Below, in pieces: positions 51,262 through 58,986 of a DNA stretch of 64,000 bases. The position numbers were made by a program, and so were the translations under genes. The stretch is from Pseudonocardia parietis (lineage in GTDB: Bacteria > Actinomycetota > Actinomycetes > Mycobacteriales > Pseudonocardiaceae). Position 1 is the first letter of the stretch; each line of letters opens with the position of its first letter. The stretch lies in contig NZ_JAGINU010000001.1 of assembly GCF_017876315.1 (NCBI RefSeq), forward strand, positions 3,596,001 through 3,660,000, written 5' to 3'. The notes below the pieces were generated by a model that was not told the origin of the DNA, searched no databases, and worked only from the letters and a program-made list of their open reading frames with translations.

Positions 51262-51623
51262 GGGCGCCGGTCGAGCAGTACTTCGCCGCGCTCAACGCGG
51301 ACGCGTACGACGATCTGGCCGCGGTGTTCACCGACGACGTCGAGATCCACACCGTCGGGGCCAAGCCGGTCGTCGGGCGGGCCGCGGTGCTCGCGCACTT
51401 CCCGCGGGTCCTGGCGGGCTACGCCGAGCACTGCGACCGGGTGACGCGCTGGATCGAGACCCCGGAGGCGATCGTCACCGAGATCGAGTTCACCGGGCGG
51501 CTCGGCGACGGCCGCCCGGTCGTGTTCCCCGCGCTGGACGTGTTCGACCTCCGTGCCGACCGGATCACCCGGGTCACGACCTGGTACGACACCCGCGACG
51601 TACGGCGCCAGGTGCTGGCGTGA
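51258..51623 (+). CDS. SnoaL-like / nuclear transport factor 2-like protein
   Basis: A 121-residue NTF2-fold protein: VEQYFAALNADAYDDLAAVFTDDVEIHTVG at the start and ALDVFDLRADRITRVTTWYDTRDVRRQ at the end. Such proteins include ketosteroid isomerases, limonene epoxide hydrolases and polyketide cyclases. Asp and Tyr/Trp lines of the pocket are present but do not settle the reaction. The GTG start at 51258 overlaps the preceding stop and its own stop overlaps the next start (GTGA twice). Confidence 0.85.
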   Translation: MRAPVEQYFAALNADAYDDLAAVFTDDVEIHTVGAKPVVGRAAVLAHFPRVLAGYAEHCDRVTRWIETPEAIVTEIEFTGRLGDGRPVVFPALDVFDLRADRITRVTTWYDTRDVRRQVLA

Positions 51624-52612
51624 GGCTCGGAGTGACCCTGCCCGTCGACGACGGGCTGACCGTTCCGGACTACCTCCGGCTGGTGCGCACCGCGGAGGAC
51701 GCCGGCTACGACTCGGCGTGGGTCGGCGAGGTGGCCGGGCCCGAGGTGTTCTCGATGCTCGGCGTGCTCGCGGCGAGCACCAGCCGGATCCGGCTCGGGT
51801 CCGGGATCGCCACGGTGTACCCCCGATCGCCGGCACTGGCGGCGATGGGGTTCGCGACGCTCGCCTCCGCCGCGCCGGGGCGGATCCTGGCCGGGCTGGG
51901 CGCGAGCAGCCCGATGATCACCGAGGACTGGCACGGCCGGTCGCACTCGCGTCCACTCGCGACGATCGAGGGCTACATCGCCGCGCTGCGCGCGGCCTGG
52001 GCGGGGGAGCGGGTGCACGTGGAGCACCCGCGCACACACGGGTTCCGGGCGGGGTTGCTCCCACCGGAGCCGCCGCCGGTCGTCGTCGCCGCGATGAACC
52101 CGAAGATGCTGCGCCTGGCCGGCCGGGTCGCCGACGGGGTCTTCCTCACCTGGTCGCCGGTGGACGAGATCGCGGCCAAGCTCGCCCTGGTCCGCGAGGG
52201 CGAGCGGGAGGCGGGCCGGGAGCCCGGCAGCGTGTGGGCGATGGTGTCGTTCTGGGCCTACGCCGGTGACCGGCAGGACGAGGCGATGCAGCGGCTGCGC
52301 AGGCTCTGCCTGCAGTACGCGATGGCGCCCACGCACGCGGAGTCCTTCCGCGCGGTGTTCCCCGATCTCGACCGGGCGACCGAGCTGTGGCGCTCCGGTG
52401 ATCGGCGCGGTGCCCTCGCGCTGATGCCCGAGGAGGCGGTGCACCGGCTGTGCGCGCTCGGTACCGGGGTGGACGTCGCGACCCGGGCCGCGGCCGTGCG
52501 CGAGGCCGGGATCGTGCTCCCGGTGCTGCTCACCCCGGGTGCGGTGCCCGGCGACGTGGACGGTCCGCTCCAGACCGTCACCCGCACCGCGGACGCCGGC
52601 GGCACCGGCTGA
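51620..52612 (+). CDS. LLM class flavin-dependent oxidoreductase
   Basis: A 330-residue luciferase-like protein. LGVTLPVDDGLTVPDYLRLVRTAEDAGYDSAWVGEVAG starts the barrel, LAAMGFATLASAAPGRILAGLGASSPMI follows. It resembles F420-dependent reductases of the shorter TIGR families. GTGA overlap with the SnoaL-like gene; its stop ends this first plus-strand operon, since a strong new promoter lies just downstream at 52643. Confidence 0.88.
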   Translation: MRLGVTLPVDDGLTVPDYLRLVRTAEDAGYDSAWVGEVAGPEVFSMLGVLAASTSRIRLGSGIATVYPRSPALAAMGFATLASAAPGRILAGLGASSPMITEDWHGRSHSRPLATIEGYIAALRAAWAGERVHVEHPRTHGFRAGLLPPEPPPVVVAAMNPKMLRLAGRVADGVFLTWSPVDEIAAKLALVREGEREAGREPGSVWAMVSFWAYAGDRQDEAMQRLRRLCLQYAMAPTHAESFRAVFPDLDRATELWRSGDRRGALALMPEEAVHRLCALGTGVDVATRAAAVREAGIVLPVLLTPGAVPGDVDGPLQTVTRTADAGGTG

Positions 52613-52642
52613 GCGGTACCCGCGGTACCCGCCGTCGCGGTC

Positions 52643-52671
52643 TTGTTGCCCCCGCGGTGTGCTGCTAATCT
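52643..52671 (+). promoter_or_regulatory. predicted promoter of the P450-ligase-SDR operon
   Basis: TTGTTG (52643-52648), 17 bases, TAATCT (52666-52671): a good vegetative promoter. The start point would fall at about 52678, inside the operator at 52677-52697, so a bound TetR dimer would block initiation directly. Confidence 0.6.
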
Positions 52672-52676
52672 CCGTG

Positions 52677-52697
52677 CTACCAAACGGCCGTTAGACA
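52677..52697. promoter_or_regulatory. 20-bp palindromic operator, copy 4 (P450 operon)
   Basis: Plus-strand TACCAAACGGCCGTTAGACA, four bases from the consensus TACCAAACGGTCGTCTGATA. It begins six bases after the -10 element TAATCT, covering the expected start point of the P450 operon. This is the clearest promoter-operator overlap of the five copies. Confidence 0.75.
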
Positions 52698-52728
52698 ATG
52701 GTGTTCACCGCCCGGAGGTAAACCCCGA

Positions 52729-53949
52729 ATGACCTCGACAGTCCCCGCCGTCCCGGACATCCTGTCCGCGGAGTTCGCCGCGGACCCCTACACCGCCTAC
52801 CAGGTCATGCGCGAGCACCACCCGCTGATCTGGCACGAGGCCACCCAGAGCTACGTGATCAGCCGCTATGCCGACGTCGAGCGTGCGTTCAAGGAAGCGG
52901 TGTTCACCAGCCGCAACTACGACTGGCAGCTCGAACCGGTGCACGGGCGGACGATCCTGCAGATGGACGGCCGGGAGCACTCCACGCACCGCAACCTCGT
53001 CGCCCCGGCCTTCCGCGGCCGCGACCTCATGAACAAGTTCGTGCCGGTCATCGAGGAGAACTCGCGGGTGCTGATCGAGGCCTTCCGCACCGACGGTGAG
53101 GTCGACCTGGTCGGCCAGTACGCGACCCGGTTCCCGATCAACGTCATCGTGGACATGCTCGGTCTGCCGAAGGAGGACCACGGCCACTTCCACCGCTGGT
53201 ACACCTCGATCATGGGGTTCCTGTCGAACCTCTCCGGCGACGAACAGGTCACCGCCGAAGGTCTGCGTACCAAGGCGGAGTTCGAGGACTACCTGGTCCC
53301 GATCATCCGGGACCGCCGGGCGAACCCGGGCGACGACCTGCTCTCCACCCTGTGCAACGCCGAGATCGACGGCGTCCGGATGAGCGACGAGGAGATCAAG
53401 GCGTTCTGCAGCCTGCTGCTCACCGCGGGCGGGGAGACCACCGACAAGGCGATCGCGAGCGTCGTGCTCAACCTGGTGGCGAACCCGGAGCAGCTCGAGG
53501 CCGTCCGCGCGGACCACTCGCTGATCGCGGCGGCGTTCGCGGAGACCCTGCGGTTCGCCCCGCCGGTGCACATGATCATGCGTCAGCCGTCCGAGGACGT
53601 CGAGCTCTCCGGCGGGGTCGTCGAGGCGGGCCGGACCGTGACCTGCCTGATCGGTGCGGCGAACCGCGATCCCGCCCAGTACGCCGATCCGGACCGGTTC
53701 GACATCTTCCGGCCGGACCTGGACCAGGGCCGGGCGTACACGGCCGGCGCGAACCACACGGCGTTCTGCCTGGGCCGGCACTTCTGCGTCGGCGCGATGC
53801 TCGCCAAGACCGAGCTGGAGATCGGCATCGGCCAGCTCCTCGACGCGATGGGGGACATCCGGTTCGCCGACGGCGCGCCGCCCCCGGAGTACGGGGTCTT
53901 CACCCGTGCACCGCAGTCCCTGCGTCTCACCTTCACTCCCACCCGCTGA
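52729..53949 (+). CDS. cytochrome P450
   Basis: A 406-residue soluble P450. LLTAGGETTDKAIASVVLN is the I-helix with the oxygen-activating acid/alcohol pair replaced by ETT, FAETLRFAPPVH gives ExxR, and FCLGRHFCVGAMLAKTELE is the heme loop. GGAGGTAAACCCCGA precedes the ATG. It resembles actinobacterial P450s acting on terpenes or steroids. No ferredoxin is nearby. It starts an operon with SnoaL-like protein, ligase and two SDRs. Confidence 0.95.
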   Translation: MTSTVPAVPDILSAEFAADPYTAYQVMREHHPLIWHEATQSYVISRYADVERAFKEAVFTSRNYDWQLEPVHGRTILQMDGREHSTHRNLVAPAFRGRDLMNKFVPVIEENSRVLIEAFRTDGEVDLVGQYATRFPINVIVDMLGLPKEDHGHFHRWYTSIMGFLSNLSGDEQVTAEGLRTKAEFEDYLVPIIRDRRANPGDDLLSTLCNAEIDGVRMSDEEIKAFCSLLLTAGGETTDKAIASVVLNLVANPEQLEAVRADHSLIAAAFAETLRFAPPVHMIMRQPSEDVELSGGVVEAGRTVTCLIGAANRDPAQYADPDRFDIFRPDLDQGRAYTAGANHTAFCLGRHFCVGAMLAKTELEIGIGQLLDAMGDIRFADGAPPPEYGVFTRAPQSLRLTFTPTR

Positions 53950-53964
53950 ACCGAGGAGACCGCG

Positions 53965-54375
53965 ATGACCGCACGCCCGGAGATCGAGAACGTGCTGGGC
54001 AGAGCCGCGTGGGGCTACGACGAGGACGACGTCGACCTCATCGCCGCCCAGTTCACCGAGAACGCGACGATGACGATGCAGATCGGTCGCGACGGCGACC
54101 CGATCGGACCGTTCGACGGCCGCGAGGCGATCCGCAAGCTGCACGCCGACTCACTGGCCGGGCAGACCGACCAGCGCCGGCACAACATCAGCAACCTGGT
54201 GATCGAGAAGGAGTCCGCCGACGCGGCGAACACCGTCTCCAACCTCACGCTGCTCTCGATCGAGAACGGGGCGATCCGGGTGCTGTCCAGCGGCTGGTAC
54301 CGCGACGAGCTGGTCCGCGACGGCGAGACCTGGCGGATCCGCGCCCGGCACATCTACCTCGACCTGCCCTACTGA
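53965..54375 (+). CDS. SnoaL-like / nuclear transport factor 2-like protein
   Basis: A 136-residue NTF2-fold protein: ENVLGRAAWGYDEDDVDLIAAQFTENATM at the start, SNLTLLSIENGAIRVLSSGWYRDEL and a C-terminal RHIYLDLPY. GAGGAGA lies 15 bases before the ATG and 15 bases after the P450 stop. It probably isomerises, hydrates or opens an epoxide in the compound oxidised by the P450; this follows from position and fold only. Confidence 0.88.
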   Translation: MTARPEIENVLGRAAWGYDEDDVDLIAAQFTENATMTMQIGRDGDPIGPFDGREAIRKLHADSLAGQTDQRRHNISNLVIEKESADAANTVSNLTLLSIENGAIRVLSSGWYRDELVRDGETWRIRARHIYLDLPY

Positions 54376-54384
54376 GGCACCGAC

Positions 54385-55956
54385 ATGGTCAACATCGGCA
54401 CGATCCCGGCCAAGTGGGCGGCGCTCACCCCGGAGCGGGACGCCGTGGTGGACGCCCCGGCGGGCCGGCGCACGTCCTGGCGGACCCTTGACGAGCGGGT
54501 CCGCAGGCTGGCCAACGGGCTGCGCGGGACCGGCGACGGCGGCCTGGGGCTCGACCACGGCGACCGGGTCGCGATCCTGGCGAAGAACAGCATCGAGTAC
54601 CAGGAGCTGTACTTCGCCGCCGGCCGGGCCGGGCTGGTCGCCCAGCCGCTGAACTGGCGACTCGGTGTCCCCGAGCTGTCCCGCATCATCGCCGACGGCG
54701 AGCCGCGGGCCGTCCTGGCCGCCGACGAGTGGCGGGACACGACGCGCGAGCTGCAGGCGGCGGTCGACGTGCCGCACTGGCTGGAGTTCGGTGACGGCGG
54801 CGACGGCAGCTACGAGGACCTGCTGGCCCGCAGCAGCGACGACGAGCCGCAGTGGGCGGCGAAGGTCGGCGACGACGACCCGTTCTTCATCCTCTACACC
54901 GGCGGCACCACCGGCGAGTCGAAGGGCGCGCTGCACAGCCACCGGAGCGCGGCGTTCGGCATGCTCAACCAGACCGTGGCCGAACGCATCGTGCCCACCG
55001 ACGTCTACATGCTGACCGGGCAGATGTTCCACATCCCGGTCGTGCTGTCGATGAACTACCTGCAGCACGGGTGCCCGGTGGTGCTGATGAACTTCGAGGC
55101 CCGTACGGCCCTGGAGCTCATCGAGGCCGAGCGGGTGTCGGCGTTCCTGGGCATCACCACGATGCTGAACTGGATGATGGCCGTGCCGGGCTTCTCCGGC
55201 TTCGACATCTCCTCGCTGCGCAACATCCAGTACGGCGGCGGGCCGATGCCGTCGTCGGTGGTGAAGGCGGCGCTGGAGCACTTTCCGTGCACGCTGATCC
55301 AGGGCTACGGGCAGACCGAGGGCACCACGATGTGCTTCCTCTCGCAGGAGGACCACGCCGACGCGGTGCGCGGGATCCATCCCGAACGGCTGATGTCCTG
55401 CGGGCGCGAGGGGTTCGTCTCCCGGGTGCGGGTGGTCGACCCGGACGGGGTGGACGTGCCGAAGGACGGGCGCACGGCCGGCCAGATCGTGGTCCGGTCC
55501 GAGGCGAACATGCTGGGTTACTGGCGGCGGCCGGACCTGACCGCGCAGACCGTGCGGGACGGCTGGATGTGGACCGGCGACGTCGCCACCTGGGATGCCG
55601 AGTCCTACGTGTTCATCGTGGACCGGGCCAAGGACATGATCATCTCCGGCGGGGAGAACATCTACTCGGTGCAGGTCGAGGAGGCGGTCAACCAGCACCC
55701 GTCGGTCCTCGAGTGCGCGGTGATCGGTGTCCCCGACGACCAGTGGGGCGAGAGCGTGAAGGCGTTCGTGGTGCTCAAGCCGGAGAGCGCGGCCAGCGAG
55801 GCCGACATCATCGCCACCGCGCGCGACCACCTCGCGTCCTACCAGAAGCCCCGCTCGGTGGAGTTCGTCGACAGCCTGCCCAAGGCGCCGACCGGGAAGA
55901 TCCTCAAGCGCGCGCTGCGCGATCGCTACTGGTCCGACCAGGACCGCTCGGTGTGA
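54385..55956 (+). CDS. AMP-forming acyl-CoA synthetase
   Basis: A 523-residue adenylate-forming ligase. FFILYTGGTTGESKGALHSH near residue 170 is the ATP loop, GYGQTEGTTMCFLSQ near 310 is A5, GWMWTGDVATWDAE near 395 is A7 and PTGKILKRALRDR near the end carries the catalytic Lys. It activates a carboxylate to its CoA ester. It starts nine bases after the SnoaL-like gene, the third gene of the P450 operon. Confidence 0.94.
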   Translation: MVNIGTIPAKWAALTPERDAVVDAPAGRRTSWRTLDERVRRLANGLRGTGDGGLGLDHGDRVAILAKNSIEYQELYFAAGRAGLVAQPLNWRLGVPELSRIIADGEPRAVLAADEWRDTTRELQAAVDVPHWLEFGDGGDGSYEDLLARSSDDEPQWAAKVGDDDPFFILYTGGTTGESKGALHSHRSAAFGMLNQTVAERIVPTDVYMLTGQMFHIPVVLSMNYLQHGCPVVLMNFEARTALELIEAERVSAFLGITTMLNWMMAVPGFSGFDISSLRNIQYGGGPMPSSVVKAALEHFPCTLIQGYGQTEGTTMCFLSQEDHADAVRGIHPERLMSCGREGFVSRVRVVDPDGVDVPKDGRTAGQIVVRSEANMLGYWRRPDLTAQTVRDGWMWTGDVATWDAESYVFIVDRAKDMIISGGENIYSVQVEEAVNQHPSVLECAVIGVPDDQWGESVKAFVVLKPESAASEADIIATARDHLASYQKPRSVEFVDSLPKAPTGKILKRALRDRYWSDQDRSV

Positions 55957-56019
55957 CCGGGAGCCGCGGAACCGCGGCTCGCGCACCGACCTCATGAACC
56001 ACCGGAAAGGACGGCTCCG

Positions 56020-56853
56020 ATGACCGGACGGGTAGCCGGAAAGGTCGCATTCATCACGGGCGCCGCGCGCGGCCAGGGCCGGGCGCACGCGTTGCGGCTG
56101 GCGCAGGAGGGCGCCGACATCATCGCGGTCGACGCCTGCGCGCCGATCGCGAGCGTGGACAAGTACCCGCTCGCCACCGAGGAGGACCTCGCCGAGACCG
56201 TCGCCGCGGTCGAGAAGCTCGACCGGCGGATCGTCGCCCGCAAGGCCGATGTCCGCGACACGACTGGGCTACAGGCCGCGCTCGACGAGGGTGTCGCGGA
56301 GCTCGGCGGGCTGGACATCGTCGTGGCGAACGCCGGGATCGCCAGCTACGGGCAGTCCTGGGAGCTGACGGAGGACCAGTGGAAGGACATGATCGACATC
56401 AACCTGACCGGTGTCTGGCACACCGCGAAGGTCGCGGTCCCGCACCTGGTCCGGCGCGGTGGCGGGTCGATGGCGTTCATCAGCTCGATCGGCGGGCTGA
56501 AGGGTGTCATGCAGGTCGCGCACTACGTGTCGGCCAAGCACGGCATCGTCGGTCTGATGCGGACCATGGCCAACGAGCTGGCCGACCAGCGTATCCGGGT
56601 GAACACCGTGCACCCGACCAACGTGGACACCCACATGATCCAGAACCCGGGTACCTACGGGATGTTTGCCCCCGGCGACCCGGACCCGACCCAGGACAAG
56701 GCGATGGGCGGCTTCATGTCGCTCAACGCGTTGCAGATCCCGTGGGTCGACCCGATCGACATCGCGAACGCCGTGCTGTTCCTGTCCAGCGACGAGGCGC
56801 GCTACATCACCGGGGTGGCGCTCCCGGTGGACGCCGGCGCGACGGTCAAGTGA
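56020..56853 (+). CDS. mycofactocin-coupled SDR family oxidoreductase
   Basis: A 277-residue SDR with the long-insert pattern of the mycofactocin-coupled family: VAFITGAARGQGRAHALRLA, DIIAVDACAPIASVDKYPLA, NAGIASYGQSWELTEDQW, HYVSAKHGIVGLMRTMANEL with Tyr and Lys, and RIRVNTVHPTNVDTHMIQN. These enzymes keep a non-exchangeable NAD and pass electrons to mycofactocin. ATG preceded by GGAAAGGA. It would oxidise an alcohol made by the P450. Confidence 0.92.
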   Translation: MTGRVAGKVAFITGAARGQGRAHALRLAQEGADIIAVDACAPIASVDKYPLATEEDLAETVAAVEKLDRRIVARKADVRDTTGLQAALDEGVAELGGLDIVVANAGIASYGQSWELTEDQWKDMIDINLTGVWHTAKVAVPHLVRRGGGSMAFISSIGGLKGVMQVAHYVSAKHGIVGLMRTMANELADQRIRVNTVHPTNVDTHMIQNPGTYGMFAPGDPDPTQDKAMGGFMSLNALQIPWVDPIDIANAVLFLSSDEARYITGVALPVDAGATVK

Positions 56854-57611
56854 GGGTTCGCGGATCGGTCGGCCTGGTCACCGGGGGCGCCTCCGGGCTC
56901 GGGGCCGGGACCGCGCGGCGGCTGGTCGCGGGTGGTGGGCGGGTCGGGATCCTCGACCTGCCCACCGGCGACGGCGAGGCGCTGGTGGGCGAGCTCGGCG
57001 ACGCGGCGACGTTCGTGCCCGCCGACGTGGCGGACGAGGAGCAGGTCGAGAAGGCCGTCGCCCGGGTCGCCGACCACTTCGGCCGGATCGACGTCTGCGT
57101 CAACGCGGCGGGCGTCAGCCCGGCGGCGCGGGTGCTGTCCCGCAAGGGCGACCTGCACCCGCTGGACGTCTTCCGGCGCACCGTCGAGATCAACCTGGTC
57201 GGAACGTTCGACGTCCTCCGGCACGCGGTCGCGGCGATGTCGCGCAACGAGCCGGGGCCCGACGGGGAGCGCGGCCTGGTCGTCAACGTCTCCTCGGCCG
57301 CCGCGCTCGAGGGTCAGGCCGGGCAGGCGGCGTACTCGGCGTCGAAGGGTGGCATCGTCGCGCTGACCCTGCCGCTGGCCCGTGATCTCGCGATCTGGGG
57401 GATCCGGGTGATGACGGTCTGCCCCGGGATCATGGACACCGGGATGCTGGCCGGTGCCGACGAGAAGCGGCGGGCCGCACTGATGGACCTGCACGTGTTC
57501 CCCAAACGGCTGGGCCGCCCCGCGGACTTCGCCGACCTCGTGGCCACCTTCATGGAGAACGAGCTGCTCAACGGTGAGGTCGTACGGCTGGACGCGGCGA
57601 CCCGGCTGTGA
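56850..57611 (+). CDS. short-chain dehydrogenase (3-hydroxyacyl-CoA dehydrogenase type 2 like)
   Basis: A 253-residue SDR. VGLVTGGASGLGAGTARRLV is the Gly-rich loop, NAAGVSPAARVL, NVSSAAALEGQAGQAAYSASKGGIVAL the active-site run, and MTVCPGIMDTGML plus VFPKRLGRPADFADLVATF are like human HSD10-type enzymes, which oxidise 3-hydroxyacyl-CoA. The GTG at 56850 shares GTGA with the mycofactocin SDR stop. It ends the operon. Confidence 0.9.
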   Translation: MRVRGSVGLVTGGASGLGAGTARRLVAGGGRVGILDLPTGDGEALVGELGDAATFVPADVADEEQVEKAVARVADHFGRIDVCVNAAGVSPAARVLSRKGDLHPLDVFRRTVEINLVGTFDVLRHAVAAMSRNEPGPDGERGLVVNVSSAAALEGQAGQAAYSASKGGIVALTLPLARDLAIWGIRVMTVCPGIMDTGMLAGADEKRRAALMDLHVFPKRLGRPADFADLVATFMENELLNGEVVRLDAATRL

Positions 57612-57619
57612 TCGGGCGT

Positions 57620-57637
57620 GTCTACCAAACGGTAGAC
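57620..57637. promoter_or_regulatory. palindrome upstream of the TetR gene at 57673
   Basis: GTCTACC-AAAC-GGTAGAC, perfect seven-base arms and a four-base centre, 35 bases before the TetR GTG. It aligns with the short-form site at 47733 (CTACCAA-CG-T-GAC) and shares the CTACCAAACGG half with the 20-bp operators. Most likely the TetR protein's own operator. Confidence 0.6.
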
Positions 57638-57672
57638 TAGGGATTTCATCCCGAGACCGAGGAGTGTGTCCA

Positions 57673-58341
57673 GTGCGTCAGCCGGCAGGCAGGAGCGCGC
57701 GACGCTCCGGCGGGGAGCGCAAGCCCCGCGAGGAGCGATGGGCCGAACTCATCGAGGTCGCGACCCAGGTGTTCTACGAGAAAGGGTACGACGGTGCCTC
57801 GCTGCAGGACATCGCGGACCGGCTCGGCATGCTCAAGGGCAGCCTCTACTACTACATCCAGTCCAAAGAGGACCTGCTGTTCGACGTGATCAGCATGGTG
57901 CACAAGGAGGGCCTCGAGGTCGTCCGGAGCCGTGCGTCCGTCGAGAGCGACCCGCTCCAGCGCCTGGAGCGGGTCGTCGCCGGGCACGTGGAGCACACCT
58001 GCCGGAACCTGGTGGCGGTCGCGGTGTTCCTGCACGAGCTGTCCGCGCTGCCCCCGGAGCGGCGGCAGGAGGTGCTCGGCACCGAGCACGCCTACCAGGG
58101 GGTGTTCCGCGACCTCATCGAGGAGGCTCAGCGGGAGGGCCTGGTCCGGCCGGACGTCGAGCCTCGGCTCGCCGCGCTGAGCGTCCTGGGCTCGGCGAAC
58201 TGGGTGTACCGCTGGTTCCGTCCCGGTGGCGCCTTCACCCCCGAGGTGATCGGCGCCCAGCTCGCCGACATGGCGGTGGCCGGCGTGGCCACCGAGTCGG
58301 CACTCGCCGCGCGCCGGGCCGGCATCGCCGCCCTGTCCTGA
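57673..58341 (+). CDS. TetR family transcriptional regulator
   Basis: A 222-residue regulator. QDIADRLGMLKGSLYYYIQSKEDLLFDVI gives the DNA-binding helices near residue 40-65; the C-terminal SANWVYRWFRPGGAFTPEVIGAQ is typical of KstR2-like and other acyl-CoA-responsive regulators. GTG 57673 follows GAGGAGTG; a longer open frame starts at 57574 without support. It ends the P450-SDR gene run and sits beside a palindrome related to the regulon site, so it is the best local candidate for regulator of the 20-bp operators. This is inference. Confidence 0.9.
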   Translation: MRQPAGRSARRSGGERKPREERWAELIEVATQVFYEKGYDGASLQDIADRLGMLKGSLYYYIQSKEDLLFDVISMVHKEGLEVVRSRASVESDPLQRLERVVAGHVEHTCRNLVAVAVFLHELSALPPERRQEVLGTEHAYQGVFRDLIEEAQREGLVRPDVEPRLAALSVLGSANWVYRWFRPGGAFTPEVIGAQLADMAVAGVATESALAARRAGIAALS

Positions 58342-58443
58342 TCGAGCAGCGACGACGCGACGTGCTGCAAGATATAAGACTCGCCTGATACCGGCGAGGT
58401 CGCTAGCGTGCCTCCTTCCACAAGGAAATCAGGAGCACGCCGC

Positions 58444-58935
58444 ATGAAGTACACCGTCTCGATCGAGATCGCCCTGCCGCGGGAGCGGGTGGTCCAGCTG
58501 CTTGCCGACTCCGCACACCTGCCGAAGTGGCTGCGGGGCCTGGTGCTGCACGAGCCGCTGAGCGGGGTGCACGGGCAGGTCGGTACCGAGTCGCGCGTCG
58601 TGTTGCAGACGGGACAGCAGAAGATGGAGGGCACCGAGACCATCACGCGCCGGGAACCGGCGAACCTGCACGGGATCCCGCGAGACAGCGTCGTTCACTT
58701 CGACCGCGAGATCGTCGCCGAGGGCATGTGGAACGCCGCACGCGACCGGGTGACCGAAGCCGGTCCGGAGGCGACGCTCTGGGTGCAGGAGAACGAGTTC
58801 AGGTTCAGCAGCGTGCCGATGCGACTGGTGGGGCTCGTCATGCGCAGTGCCTTCCGCAAGCAGTCGCAACAGCACATGCAGGACTTCAAGGCGTTCGCCG
58901 AGCAGGGAGCGGACGTCCGCGACACGAAGGGCTGA
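58444..58935 (+). CDS. SRPBCC family protein
   Basis: A 163-residue START/SRPBCC protein: MKYTVSIEIALPRERVVQLLADSAHLPKW at the start, and a C-terminal helix RSAFRKQSQQHMQDFKAFAE. Members bind hydrophobic ligands and can be cyclases, hydrolases or lipid carriers. ATG 58444 is favoured over GTG 58408. TATAAG at about 58373 is a possible -10. It stands between the TetR gene and the convergent carboxylase gene and may handle a hydrophobic intermediate. Confidence 0.85.
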   Translation: MKYTVSIEIALPRERVVQLLADSAHLPKWLRGLVLHEPLSGVHGQVGTESRVVLQTGQQKMEGTETITRREPANLHGIPRDSVVHFDREIVAEGMWNAARDRVTEAGPEATLWVQENEFRFSSVPMRLVGLVMRSAFRKQSQQHMQDFKAFAEQGADVRDTKG

Positions 58936-58986
58936 CCCACGCGCCGGCGACCAGGGGCGGCTACGTCGATTCAGGTTGGGCACTCC

